Translations under genes and position numbers: made by a program
Shown: positions 35,168 to 44,166 of the stretch, one piece after another
Layout: the number at the start of each line of letters is the position of its first letter
Numbering within the stretch: the first letter of the stretch is position 1
Assembly: GCA_022842465.1 (NCBI GenBank)
Contig: JALHPN010000007.1
Span: 1-64,000, forward strand
Length of the DNA: 64,000 bases
Direction: 5' to 3'
From: Polyangiaceae bacterium
Lineage (GTDB): Bacteria > Myxococcota_A > Polyangia > Polyangiales > Polyangiaceae
Notes under the pieces: generated by a model
Seen by the model: only the letters and a program-made list of their open reading frames with translations
Told to the model about the DNA's origin: nothing
The model's database searches: none

Positions 35168-36175
35168 ATGGTTGCACGAGCGTGGGCTACGAGCCGGGTC
35201 CAGGACACGAAGACGTGGGAGCGAGCGTCGCAGCTCGGCCGTGGGACGCTGACGCAGAGTCACACCCACCGCGGCGTCGAGGAGATGTTCGTGCAGAACG
35301 ACGCCGTGTCGCTCTGCCTCCTCCTCAATCGCCGCGCGAAGACGATGCGGGTCATCGACTTTCGCGCCGGGCCGAGCCACGCGAAGCGCGCGTTCGTCCT
35401 GAAGCTCGCGAAGCGCGAGGGGATCGAGAAGGTCTACACGCTCGTCGAGCGTGACGAGGTCTCGACGTGGTCGAAGCTGGGCTTCGCGCGCGAGGCGAAC
35501 ATCCCTGGCTTCTACAAGCGGAGCGACGCCTTCATCCTCGGCTGCTCGGCGAACGCGCAGCACGAGAGCGAGGTGCGCATCGCGCTCTCCTCCCCCGCGG
35601 CGGACGACGAGGACGACGTCGCGACCGACGAGCACTCGGCCGCGTACGATCTCGCAGAGAAGACGCTCGCGACCGCGAAGAAGCACAACAAGGAGCTCCT
35701 CGACCGGGCCCTCCCCCCGGCGAAGCTCGTCGCGGTGAAGGAGTCGGACATCAAGAAGGCGCTCGAGAAGGCGCTCAAGACCGGGCGCGCGCTGACGGCG
35801 TTCGAGCCGTTCGGCCGGGACGTCGAGCGGCGCTTCTTCCAGATCACGGCGCGCGGCGGCTTCGAGCTCGTCGCGTCGCTCGAGGCGCAGTCGTGCTTCG
35901 GCAACGCGTTCCTCGAGCTGCTCACGGCGCCGAAGACCGAGGCCGAGCGCCTCGCGACGGTGTCGGCGCTCCGGACGATCTGCGACAAGCTCCTCGCCGA
36001 GGGCGTCGTCAGCTGCTTCGCGCTCGCGCCGAGCGACGACGTCGCCCTCGCGACGGCCTTCGTACACAACGGCTTCCGCCGGACGGGCCTCCTCCAGGAT
36101 CACCTCGCGGTCGGGCGCGAGCGGAAGGACGCGATCGTCTGGTCGCGGAAGCTCGCGAACCCGGCCGCGGACTAG
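35168..36175 (+). CDS. Tandem GNAT acetyltransferase-like protein
   Basis: A 335-residue protein built from two GNAT-like halves. The first (about 40-130) has KLGFAREANIPGFYKRSDAFIL, a phrase that recalls beta-lysine acetyltransferase (AblB/YodP). The second (about 215-320) ends with an HNGFRRTGLLQDH block at its C-terminal helix/strand. A linker of about 50 residues is acidic, then Lys-rich. No lysine aminomutase gene lies nearby, so the AblB link is only similarity of sequence style. ATG at 35168 has a G-rich leader; GTG at 35126 is the alternative. The immunity-like gene follows 20 bases downstream. Confidence 0.6.
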   Translation: MVARAWATSRVQDTKTWERASQLGRGTLTQSHTHRGVEEMFVQNDAVSLCLLLNRRAKTMRVIDFRAGPSHAKRAFVLKLAKREGIEKVYTLVERDEVSTWSKLGFAREANIPGFYKRSDAFILGCSANAQHESEVRIALSSPAADDEDDVATDEHSAAYDLAEKTLATAKKHNKELLDRALPPAKLVAVKESDIKKALEKALKTGRALTAFEPFGRDVERRFFQITARGGFELVASLEAQSCFGNAFLELLTAPKTEAERLATVSALRTICDKLLAEGVVSCFALAPSDDVALATAFVHNGFRRTGLLQDHLAVGRERKDAIVWSRKLANPAAD

Positions 36176-36195
36176 CTTCAGCGCGGAGAGGATGA

Positions 36196-36780
36196 ATGAG
36201 CGAGGACTTCGTGATCTGGGGCGCCAGCACGGTCGCCGACGCGGCCATCGTGCGCGACCTCGAGGGTTTCGACGACGAGTTCGGCCTGACGATCGGCAAG
36301 CCTCTGCTGAAGGGATTTCCGACCGATGTCGAGTTCCACATGGACCCGGACTTCCCGAAAGACCGCGTGCTTGCCGACAACGTCGAGAACGAGAACATGG
36401 TCGTGCTCGTCTCCGAGGCTGCCCACCGCTTCCTCCTCGCGCAGCAGCTCTCGCAGGTGGAGTACCTGCCGGTGACCATCGTCGACCAGGAGGGCCGACC
36501 GGCCAGTACCGGTCACGTCATCGTCAACCCCGTCGACCCCGTGGACGCCATCGACATGGCTCGATCGGAGCTCGAGATGAGCGAGATCAGCGAAGGCTAC
36601 ATCGACACGATGGACAAGCTCGTCCTGGCCCCGGAGCGCATCCCCGCCGACCGGCACCTCTTCAGGCTCGAGGGCTTTCGCAGGGTGGTGGTGGTGCGCC
36701 GCAGCCTGGCGCAGGCCATCGACCTGCAGGGCTTCACGGGCTTCGGCTGGATCGAGATCGACGACTACCCCGACAACTGA
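36196..36780 (+). CDS. Imm43/DUF1629-family immunity-like protein (orphan)
   Basis: A 194-residue protein without signal peptide or membrane segment. The C-terminal phrases HLFRLEGFRR, VVVRRSLAQAI and GFTGFGWIEIDDY are typical of DUF1629/Imm43. Members of this family neutralise toxins delivered by contact-dependent or secretion systems. No toxin gene or delivery gene is found within the flanking 5 kb. The region after it is a 385-bp gap. The codon use is GC-rich like the neighbours, but slightly more mixed. Confidence 0.6.
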   Translation: MSEDFVIWGASTVADAAIVRDLEGFDDEFGLTIGKPLLKGFPTDVEFHMDPDFPKDRVLADNVENENMVVLVSEAAHRFLLAQQLSQVEYLPVTIVDQEGRPASTGHVIVNPVDPVDAIDMARSELEMSEISEGYIDTMDKLVLAPERIPADRHLFRLEGFRRVVVVRRSLAQAIDLQGFTGFGWIEIDDYPDN

Positions 36781-37165
36781 ACGACGGTTCGGCTGATTGC
36801 CAAACCCGTCACGGGGGCGAGAGGGCTTGCAGTAGATTCGCGGGCGACGCGACCGCGAACACGTCGGGCGGCGCGCGCACGGGCGGTCGCGCAGCCGCGC
36901 GAGGATGTCGGAAGCGAAGGTCTCCGAACGCCACCTCGCGACGGGATCATTCGCGAGCTCGCCCTCGTGCGTCGAGCGGTCCGCGCTGCGCTGACCGCGT
37001 CAGCGGAGCCCAGGTTGGCGAAGGGCCCCGCCTGGTGGATCCTGGGTCGCTCACGACCGGCACCGGCAACGTGGGGGTAGGTGCGAGAAACCCACGTTCG
37101 ATCCGGCACTTGCCGTCGTAGAGAGGTTCAAGTGAACAACGACGGCGGACGCGCGCCTCGGCAGG
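36781..37165. other. Non-coding stretch after the immunity-like gene
   Basis: About 385 bp with no ORF I can support on either strand. A perfect 8-bp inverted repeat (AACGTGGG at 37068-37075 and CCCACGTT at 37091-37098) with a 15-base loop could be a terminator-like hairpin or an operator. Otherwise I see nothing in it; small remnants of a former gene are possible. Confidence 0.4.
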
Positions 37166-37924
37166 TTGTTTGCGTCTCAGCCGATCGTGGCGGCTCCGAA
37201 ATCCACGCTCGCCGAACCCTCGAGCGACGCCGACCGTCTCACGATGGTCGACGACGACGCGGACGACACCGAGGCGGACATCACGCTCGTCGGGGATCCG
37301 TGGACGCGAAGCGGCGAGCACCCCATCGCGCAGGCGGCGCGCGGGGCTGGAAAGAAGAAGAGTGACATCCGCGAGCTCCTCGCGCGTCGGACGTCGTCCG
37401 GCGTCGTGTCGGTCGCGAGCGTGCAGCGCGGAGCGGAGGTCCCGAGGCCGACGCCGTCCGCCGCGCCGCGGCCGCGGCGCGCGGACTCCGCGCGCGTGAG
37501 CGAGACCTCGGCGATGTCGCCGAGCGTGAGAGGGGAGGAGCACGTGAGCTCGCCGGAGCCGCCGCCCCCGCCTCCTGTGCGTGCCGTCGCGCCGCTGCGC
37601 CCGGTCATCCCCGCACCGCCCGTCCCGATCGTGGCCCCGGTCGCCGTCGCCGTCGCGGAGCCCGTCGCCGACGCCTGCGCGCCTCCGTTGCGCCCGACGG
37701 AGGAGGCGTTCGACGTCGCCTACGAGGACGAGCTCCGGAGGATGTCGGGCGGCTCGCTCGCCAGCGTCACGCGCCTCGTCGTGACCGCGCTCCTCTTCAC
37801 CGTGCTGGTCGCGGTCGGGCTCGCGCGGCTGCCGCTCCGGGCCGTCGCGCTCGTCGCGCGCGCGCTCGCGGCGCACTGGACGCGCGCGGCCGCGATCGTC
37901 TCGGAGCGCGCGCGCTCACGGTGA
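37166..37924 (+). CDS. Pro-rich protein with one C-terminal membrane helix
   Basis: A protein of about 252 residues from a TTG start at 37166; an ATG at 37244 is the alternative start. The N-terminal 60 residues are acidic with a DDDADDTEADI run, the middle (about 90-170) is Pro/Ala/Val-rich, and a single hydrophobic helix lies at about 208-230, followed by an Ala/Arg tail. Codon-position GC bias fits a real gene. The last 9 bases overlap the convergent pdxH gene. Topology suggests a tail-anchored membrane protein with a cytoplasmic disordered domain. No family recognised. Confidence 0.55.
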   Translation: MFASQPIVAAPKSTLAEPSSDADRLTMVDDDADDTEADITLVGDPWTRSGEHPIAQAARGAGKKKSDIRELLARRTSSGVVSVASVQRGAEVPRPTPSAAPRPRRADSARVSETSAMSPSVRGEEHVSSPEPPPPPPVRAVAPLRPVIPAPPVPIVAPVAVAVAEPVADACAPPLRPTEEAFDVAYEDELRRMSGGSLASVTRLVVTALLFTVLVAVGLARLPLRAVALVARALAAHWTRAAAIVSERARSR

Positions 37925-38569
37925 GAGGCGCTCGATCGTCCACGTGTCGCTCGCCGGGGCGGCGCGCCGGTAGACGATCCGATCGTGGAGGCGGCTCGGC
38001 CTCCCCTGCCAGAGCTCGACGCGGTCGGGGACGAGCCCGTACCCGCCCCAGTTCGGGGGGCACGGCACCCCGTCGTCCTCCCCGAACCGCGCGCGCACCT
38101 CGGCGAGCTCGGCTTCCAGGGCGGCGCGGCCCGCGATGACCGAGCTCTGCCGCGACGCCCAGGCGCCGAGCTGGCTCTCGCGCGGGCGCGTCCGGAAGTA
38201 GGCCTCGCTGTCGGCGCGGGAGATCCTCGCGACCCTGCCCGTCACCCGGAGCTGCCGCTCGAGCAGGACCCAGAAGAAGGTGGCCGACGCGACCGGGTTC
38301 TCCTCGAGATCCCGCCCCTTGTCGCTGTCGTAGTTCGTGAAGAAGACGAGCCCGCGCGCGTCGTGGGCCCGGACGAGGACGACCCGCGCCGACGGCGCTC
38401 CGCTCGCCGAGACGGTAGCCAGCATCATCGCGTTCGGCTCCGGGTGCCCCGCGGCGACGGCCTCCCCGAGCCAGCGGTCGATCTGCTTGTCGGGAGAGGG
38501 ATCCACGTCGCGCTCGTCGAGGCCGGCGCGGGCGTAGTCGGTGCGGAGTCGGCTCAGGTCTACGGCCAT
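37916..38569 (-). CDS. pdxH: Pyridoxamine 5'-phosphate oxidase
   Basis: A 217-residue FMN enzyme that oxidises pyridoxamine or pyridoxine 5'-phosphate to pyridoxal 5'-phosphate. The FMN and substrate residues lie in RVVLVRAHD, GLVFFTNYDSDKGRDLEEN, RQLRVTGR, ASRQSSVI and WQGRPSRLHDRI. The length matches E. coli PdxH. The gene stands alone on its strand and overlaps the end of the Pro-rich membrane protein gene by 9 bases. Confidence 0.92.
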   Translation of the reverse strand: MAVDLSRLRTDYARAGLDERDVDPSPDKQIDRWLGEAVAAGHPEPNAMMLATVSASGAPSARVVLVRAHDARGLVFFTNYDSDKGRDLEENPVASATFFWVLLERQLRVTGRVARISRADSEAYFRTRPRESQLGAWASRQSSVIAGRAALEAELAEVRARFGEDDGVPCPPNWGGYGLVPDRVELWQGRPSRLHDRIVYRRAAPASDTWTIERLSP

Positions 38570-38650
38570 CGATCCGCTTCCTAGCGCCCGTTCCGTCACG
38601 CGACCAGCTCTGTTACGTTCCCGCCGAGAGTCGTTCGCGGGGAGAGCACC

Positions 38651-40681
38651 ATGGCTGACATGTCCGGCGTCGAGGTCACGGTCGATGCTCCTCCTCGCGT
38701 GAACGGAGAGGCGCCCTCGCCGCTCGTCGCGAAGATGGCTCGACTCGCCGAGCTCCTCGCGGGCGACACGCGCGTCGCGCAGGCGGCCGACGTCGTCACG
38801 CGACCGCACCCGCTCCTCGTCGCCGTGCTCCGCGAGGGCGCGGTCGTCGTCGCCGCGCCCGCCGAGGTGTGGGATCGCGGGCGCGAGCTCCTGAAGCCGT
38901 ACGCGTCGCGCTTCGCGGAGGGCTCCGCGATGCTCGTCCTCATCGGCTACCCCGAGAGCGTCGACCTCGCCCAGGCGATGAACCGCGGGCTCGCGAGCAT
39001 CGTCACGGCGACGCCCTCGGCCGACGAGCTCTTCCTCGCCGGCACGCGCGCCTTCGAGCTCATCGAGGCCAAGTCGCGCGCGGAGATGCGCCAGAAGTCC
39101 CTCACGCGGTACCGCTACGAGCTCGGCGAGCTCGTCAACATCGCGCGGGCGATGACCACGGAGCGGGACGTGAACAAGCTCCTCGGGGTCATCCTCGAGA
39201 AGAGCCGCTTCGTCACCGGCGCGGACGCGGGCAGCATCTACGTCGTCGAGGAGGAGGCGAGCGCCGCAGACTCCGGCGCGGGCCCCGAGAGTCGCGTTCG
39301 CGGGCCCATGCTTCGCTTCAAGCTCTCGCAGAACGAGTCGGTCCACTACGACTCGCGCGAGTTCACGATGCCGATCTCGAACCGCTCGATCGCGGGCGGA
39401 GCCGTCGTCGCGAAGAAGCCGATCAACATCGAGGACGCGTACGACATCCCGGCGGGGGCACCCTACGGCTTCGATCGCCGCTTCGACGAGAAGATCGGCT
39501 ACCGCACCAAGTCGATGCTCACCGTGCCGCTCATCTCGCAGCGGGACGAGGTGATCGGGGTCATCCAGCTCATCAACAAGAAGAAGGACCCCGAGAAGAA
39601 GCTCTTCACGAAGGAGGACGTGGAGGAGCAAGTCATCCCCTTCGACCAACGGAGCGAGGAGCTCCTCGGCATGGTCGCCGCGCAGGCAGGCGCGAGCCTC
39701 GAGAACGCGCTCCTCTACGAGGAGATCCGGAAGCTCTTCGACGGGTTCGTCCGCGCGAGCGTGGAGGCGATCGAGTCGCGGGATCCCACGACGAGCGGTC
39801 ACTCGCGCCGCGTCGCGGACCTCACCGTGTCGCTCGCGAAGGTCGTCGACGCCCACGCCCAGGGGCCCTACCGCGACGCGCACTTCACGCGCGAGGACCT
39901 CCGCGAGCTCGAGTACGCGAGCCTCCTCCACGACTTCGGCAAGATCGGCGTGCGCGAGAAGGTCCTCGTCAAGGCGAAGAAGCTCTACGAGGACAAGCTC
40001 ACGCAGATCCGCGCGCGCTTCGACTTCGTGTCGCGCTCGCTCGAGGCCGACGTGCTCCGCCGGAAGCTCGTCGCGATCGAGCGCGGCGCGCCGAAGGCCG
40101 ACCTCGACGCGCTCGACCGCGAGCTCGCCGCGCGGCGCGCGGAGCTCGACGAGGCGTGGGCGATCATCGAGCACGCGAACGAGCCCACCGTCCTCGCGGC
40201 CGGCGACTTCGCGAAGATCGAGCAGCTCGCGAAGGAGACGTACTTCGACCTCCGCGGCGACATGCGCTTTCTCCTCGAGGAGGACGAAGCAGTCGCCCTC
40301 AGCGTCAAGCGCGGATCCCTCACGGCGAAGGAGTACGACGAGATCACGAGCCACGTCGTGCACACCTTCAAGTTCCTCTCCCAGATCCCGTGGGGGAAGC
40401 AGTTCCGGCGCGTGCCCCAGATCGCGGGTGCCCACCACGAGCGCCTGAACGGCACGGGCTACCCGAACCGCCTGCGCGCGGAGGAGATCCCCGTCCAGTC
40501 GAAGATGATGAGCATCTCGGACATCTTCGATGCGCTCACCGCGAGCGACCGCCCCTACAAGAAGGCGGTGCCCGTCGAGCGCGCCGTGGACATCCTCGAG
40601 TACGGCGTGAAGGACCAGCACCTCGATCCGGAGCTCGTTCGGATCTTCCGCGAGGCGCGCGTCTGGGATCGCATCCCCTGA
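38651..40681 (+). CDS. GAF/HD-GYP protein, probable c-di-GMP phosphodiesterase
   Basis: A 676-residue protein. Residues about 1-150 form an N-terminal part that resembles a degenerate receiver. A GAF domain runs from about 160 to 355 (ending MVAAQAGASLENALLYEEI). The HD-GYP domain begins near 370 with SGHSRRV, then HDFGKIG (about 428) and HHERLNGTGYP (about 600). Between these two halves an extra segment of about 110 residues rich in charged helices is inserted, absent from typical HD-GYP proteins. All metal ligands appear to be kept. It should hydrolyse c-di-GMP in response to a GAF-sensed small molecule. ATG at 38651, after a GGGGAGAGC leader. Confidence 0.85.
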   Translation: MADMSGVEVTVDAPPRVNGEAPSPLVAKMARLAELLAGDTRVAQAADVVTRPHPLLVAVLREGAVVVAAPAEVWDRGRELLKPYASRFAEGSAMLVLIGYPESVDLAQAMNRGLASIVTATPSADELFLAGTRAFELIEAKSRAEMRQKSLTRYRYELGELVNIARAMTTERDVNKLLGVILEKSRFVTGADAGSIYVVEEEASAADSGAGPESRVRGPMLRFKLSQNESVHYDSREFTMPISNRSIAGGAVVAKKPINIEDAYDIPAGAPYGFDRRFDEKIGYRTKSMLTVPLISQRDEVIGVIQLINKKKDPEKKLFTKEDVEEQVIPFDQRSEELLGMVAAQAGASLENALLYEEIRKLFDGFVRASVEAIESRDPTTSGHSRRVADLTVSLAKVVDAHAQGPYRDAHFTREDLRELEYASLLHDFGKIGVREKVLVKAKKLYEDKLTQIRARFDFVSRSLEADVLRRKLVAIERGAPKADLDALDRELAARRAELDEAWAIIEHANEPTVLAAGDFAKIEQLAKETYFDLRGDMRFLLEEDEAVALSVKRGSLTAKEYDEITSHVVHTFKFLSQIPWGKQFRRVPQIAGAHHERLNGTGYPNRLRAEEIPVQSKMMSISDIFDALTASDRPYKKAVPVERAVDILEYGVKDQHLDPELVRIFREARVWDRIP

Positions 40682-40735
40682 CGCACGGCCTCGTTCTGGG
40701 CCACGCTCGGCGTCTCGTGGCATGATGCGCCCCGC

Positions 40736-42226
40736 ATGGGCGAGACGACGACGACGGGCATCCGCGTCGCGGCGATCGTGGCGGTCCTCGCCTCGTCGCT
40801 GACGACCTCCGCGGCGCACGCGCAGACCGCCGCGCCGAAGCCGGCGCCTCCGGCGACGGACGCCGCGTCGACGCAGCCCGAGCCGCCGCCCTGGAACCCG
40901 GCGGTCGAGGCCGATCCGCCGCTCCTCCCTGCGCCCGCGGGGCTCGGGCCGCTCTCGACCTCGGGCAGCGACGTGCGCGACGACGGCGCGCGCGCCTCCG
41001 TGGATCCAGCGAAGGAGCGCGCGCTCGAGGCGCGTGTCGCGGCGCTCGAGGCGAAGCTCGCCCAGAAGAAGCGCGTCCCCGACACGAGCCCGTGGGGGCT
41101 GTGGCGCCATCTGAAGATCGGCGGCTTCGTCCAGCCGCAGCTGCTCGTCCAGAGCGTGAACGCCGCGGCGTCGCCGAACCAGATCGGAGGGTCGCTCCCG
41201 CCGGGCATCTCGGCGAACGACGTCATCGCGCAGGCCGACGGCACGACGACGAACGGCACCTTCTTCCGCCTCCGCCGCACGCGGCTCCGGACGACGTACG
41301 AGACGGACGCGATGCGCTTCTACGTGCAGATCGAGGCCCTCCCGATGACGGGAGAGGCGCCGCAGCCGTCCACGATCGTCCGCAACGCGGAGGCGACGGG
41401 CAAGATCCACTGGACCGACGACGCGCTCACGGAGGTCACCGCCGGGCTCTTCATGGTGCCCTTCCGGTACGAGCTCACCGAGACGTCGAACGTGCGACCC
41501 TTCGTCGAGCGCACCGCGTTCGCGCAGAACGCCTTCCCGCTCGAGCGGGACCTCGGCGTCCACGTGAAGACGACCGCGCTCGGGCAGAGGCTCACCGTCG
41601 ACCTCGCGCTGGTCAACGGGCAGCGGCTCGGCGAGGGAAAGTTCGTCGTCCTCCCCGATCTGAACCCGAGCAAGGACTTCGTCGGGTGGGCGTCCTACGC
41701 GATCGGCCCCGTGCTCCTCGGCTTCAACGGCTACATCGGGCGCGGGCAAGCGATCGACGGGGCGAACTTGCGCTTCAAGCAGTTCGATCGGTGGGCGCTG
41801 AACGTGTTCGCGCAGGCGAAGGGGACGCTCGTGCCCGTCCTCGGCGAGACGCGCGTGATCTCGGAGCTCACGTTCGGGACGAACATGGACACCGGCGTCC
41901 GCTACGCGACCGGCCTCCCCGCGATCCCGACGACGTTCACCGCGAACGTCACGAGCACGCGGCAGCGGGCGTTCTACGCGCGTCTCGAGCAGGAGCTCGG
42001 GGACGTGGCGCTCGTGGGGTACCGCTACGACGTCTACGTGCCCGACTACGAGCTGAAGGAGAACGGCCGCGACACGCACACGTTCCTCGCGGGCGCGCGC
42101 TTCTCGCAGAACCTCCGCTGGACGAACGAGCTCTCGCTGGTGACCGACGAGGTCCACGCGCCCGGGACGCTGCCTCCCGGACGGCGCCTGCTCGCGCTCT
42201 CGAGCGTGCTCCAGGCGCAGTTCTAG
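40736..42226 (+). CDS. Outer-membrane porin, phosphate-selective porin O/P-like
   Basis: A 496-residue exported protein with signal peptide cleaved after AHA. A Pro/Ala-rich linker is followed by a short coiled coil (ERALEARVAALEAKLA, about 98-113), then a beta-barrel of about 370 residues of short alternating strands that ends in a terminal Phe (LQAQF), the classic porin end signature. The coiled-coil-then-barrel layout is that of trimeric OprO/P-type porins. It shares its last four bases (CTAG) with the stop of the convergent gene. Confidence 0.75.
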   Translation: MGETTTTGIRVAAIVAVLASSLTTSAAHAQTAAPKPAPPATDAASTQPEPPPWNPAVEADPPLLPAPAGLGPLSTSGSDVRDDGARASVDPAKERALEARVAALEAKLAQKKRVPDTSPWGLWRHLKIGGFVQPQLLVQSVNAAASPNQIGGSLPPGISANDVIAQADGTTTNGTFFRLRRTRLRTTYETDAMRFYVQIEALPMTGEAPQPSTIVRNAEATGKIHWTDDALTEVTAGLFMVPFRYELTETSNVRPFVERTAFAQNAFPLERDLGVHVKTTALGQRLTVDLALVNGQRLGEGKFVVLPDLNPSKDFVGWASYAIGPVLLGFNGYIGRGQAIDGANLRFKQFDRWALNVFAQAKGTLVPVLGETRVISELTFGTNMDTGVRYATGLPAIPTTFTANVTSTRQRAFYARLEQELGDVALVGYRYDVYVPDYELKENGRDTHTFLAGARFSQNLRWTNELSLVTDEVHAPGTLPPGRRLLALSSVLQAQF

Positions 42227-43152
42227 GCGGCGGCCGCCTCGAGGATCACGCGCCGTAGCGAGTCGAGCGATCGCACGCCGAAGACGACGACGCCGGGGTC
42301 GCCGAGGCATTCGTCGATCGCGCGCCCGACGACCTCGGGATCGGTCGCGCGGCCTTCGCCGTCGATCCTGGCGAGGACCCCTTCGAGGCGCCTCATCGCG
42401 TCGCGTGACGCCATCAGCTCGCCGCCCACCACGAGGCGACCGCGCGCGTCACGCCCCGCGCCGACGAGGCCGATCGCTTCGTCGATCGTGGCGCTCCAGG
42501 GAGTGCCGGCCACGACGCCCCCGACGGCGTCGAGGGCGAGGGAGCGCTCGCGAGGCGTGTAGCCGTAGGCCTTGGCGTAGGACAGGACGATGGCCTCCGT
42601 CACCTGCGCGACCCCGGCGCGCGGCGCGACGTCGGCGACGGTGACGGGCTCGACGTCGCGAAAGGACGACCACCGCGCGTCGGCGAAGGGCGTCGAGACC
42701 GCGACCACGGCCTCGACGAGGCAGCGGCCCGTCGTCGCGTCGTGCGCGAAGCCGACGAAGGCGACGGGACGCTTCGTCGCGCTCACCCAGTCGCGCCCGA
42801 AGTAGTGCGCGGTCGCGCCGATCTTCGTGAGGGCCTGGAGGAGGGGGCGGACGTAGCGATTCACGAGGCGCGGCGCGTCGGCAGCGACGAGTGCGTCGGC
42901 GCGCGCGAGCGCGACCTGGAGCCAGACGCTCCCCGGGCCGATCCGTACCGGAGCGCCGCCCGATCCACGCCGGACCCCCGATCGCGCGTGATCGAACGCC
43001 CCGACGACGACCCCCTCGTCGGAGGCGGAGCCCACGAAGACCTCCGCGACGCCGACGAGCGGGCGGTCGAGCGCGGCGGCCGAGCGCGCCGCGAGCGCGG
43101 CCACGGGCGCGGGCTCCCCGCGGAGGACGTCGATCTCGAGCGGAGCGACCAC
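42223..43152 (-). CDS. Lipoate-protein ligase A-like protein
   Basis: A 309-residue protein with a biotin/lipoate ligase-like region at about 55-160. The Gly-rich phrase RRGSGGAPVRIGPGSVWLQV recalls the RRSGGGAVYHGPGNLN motif of LplA, followed by YVRPLLQALTKIGATAHYFGRDWV. The lysine-bearing loop of LplA is replaced by RPVAFVGFAHDATTGRC, so catalysis as a standard ligase is doubtful. The C-terminal 130 residues are helical. Start is a GTG at 43152. The divergent PAP2 gene starts 72 bases away. It could be a ligase of changed specificity or a sensor. Confidence 0.5.
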   Translation of the reverse strand: MVAPLEIDVLRGEPAPVAALAARSAAALDRPLVGVAEVFVGSASDEGVVVGAFDHARSGVRRGSGGAPVRIGPGSVWLQVALARADALVAADAPRLVNRYVRPLLQALTKIGATAHYFGRDWVSATKRPVAFVGFAHDATTGRCLVEAVVAVSTPFADARWSSFRDVEPVTVADVAPRAGVAQVTEAIVLSYAKAYGYTPRERSLALDAVGGVVAGTPWSATIDEAIGLVGAGRDARGRLVVGGELMASRDAMRRLEGVLARIDGEGRATDPEVVGRAIDECLGDPGVVVFGVRSLDSLRRVILEAAAA

Positions 43153-43224
43153 GAAGAGACATCATGGCATCAAAAGCTCGCTTGCACTCTGGGAGGCTTC
43201 GGACGAAAAACGTAGGCGCCCGCG

Positions 43225-44166
43225 ATGAAGCCCGCTGCCACGCACGCGTTCGCGTTCGCCGCGCTGGCCGCAGCTCTCGCCGTCTCGCCTCGCGCGTCGG
43301 CGCAGCACTCGAGCGGGACGGGGGCCGTCGTGGTGAGCCCGGCCGACTCCGCGCCGCCGGCGCGCGACACGCCGGCGCCGCTCGCGTGGCGCTGGAAGAC
43401 GTTCGACATGGTCGACTACGGCATCACGGGCGCGGCGATGGCCGTCGCGCTCGGGACCGCGATTGCGCCCGTCCCCAGCTGGCGCTGGGCGGGCTCCCTC
43501 GGGATCGAGGACGGCGCCCGCACGCTCCTCAGGGTCGACAGCTTCGACGGCCGACGGACGGCCGGCGACGTCAGCGACGTCCTGCTCGCCACGACGATCA
43601 CGGCGCCCATCCTCTTCGACGCGCTCGTCACGTCGTGGGGACGTCGCGGGAGCGGCGAGGTCGCGAAGCAGCTCACGCTGATCGACATCCAGACGTACGC
43701 GATCGTGGGCGCGGTGACGTCCATCTCATCCTCCGTCTCGGCCCGGGAGCGACCGTACGGCGCGAACGGAGACTGCGGATCGGTCCTCGATCCGAAGCAC
43801 ATCGACTGCCAGCTCGAGCAACGGACCCGCTACCGGAGCTTCTTCAGCGGCCACACGTCCCTCGCGTTCGCAGGCGCGTCGCTCGTCTGTACGCACCACG
43901 CGCGGCTCGGGCTCTACGGCGGCTCCGGCGACGTCGCCGCGTGCGTCGCGGCGATGACGGCCGCAGGCGCCACGGGCGCGCTCCGCATCGCCGCCGACCG
44001 TCACTACCTCGGCGACGTGTTCTTGGGGGCCGTGACGGGCACGGCGCTCGGCTTCGCGATGCCATGGCTCCTCCACTACCGCCTTCCCACCCAGGTGAAG
44101 CTCGGCGGCGCGTCGATGCTCGTCGTCCCGAGCACGAACGGCGCCGCGCTGACGGGGTCGTTCTGA
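43225..44166 (+). CDS. Exported PAP2-type phosphatase
   Basis: A 313-residue protein with a signal peptide (cleavage after ASA). The three acid-phosphatase motifs are visible: ARERPYG (about 173-179), FFSGHTSLAFAGAS (His about 210) and RIAADRHYLGDVFLG (about 254-268). Several membrane helices lie between and after them. Family members dephosphorylate lipids such as phosphatidic acid or undecaprenyl pyrophosphate at the outer face of the membrane. The stop overlaps the next ATG (TGATG), so the outer-membrane protein gene downstream is coupled to it. Confidence 0.82.
   Translation: MKPAATHAFAFAALAAALAVSPRASAQHSSGTGAVVVSPADSAPPARDTPAPLAWRWKTFDMVDYGITGAAMAVALGTAIAPVPSWRWAGSLGIEDGARTLLRVDSFDGRRTAGDVSDVLLATTITAPILFDALVTSWGRRGSGEVAKQLTLIDIQTYAIVGAVTSISSSVSARERPYGANGDCGSVLDPKHIDCQLEQRTRYRSFFSGHTSLAFAGASLVCTHHARLGLYGGSGDVAACVAAMTAAGATGALRIAADRHYLGDVFLGAVTGTALGFAMPWLLHYRLPTQVKLGGASMLVVPSTNGAALTGSF

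Noticed and set aside
37916..42310. A 1464-codon minus-strand frame
   Set aside because: Only the 3' part is pdxH; the remainder lies antisense to the HD-GYP and porin genes and has no recognisable domain.
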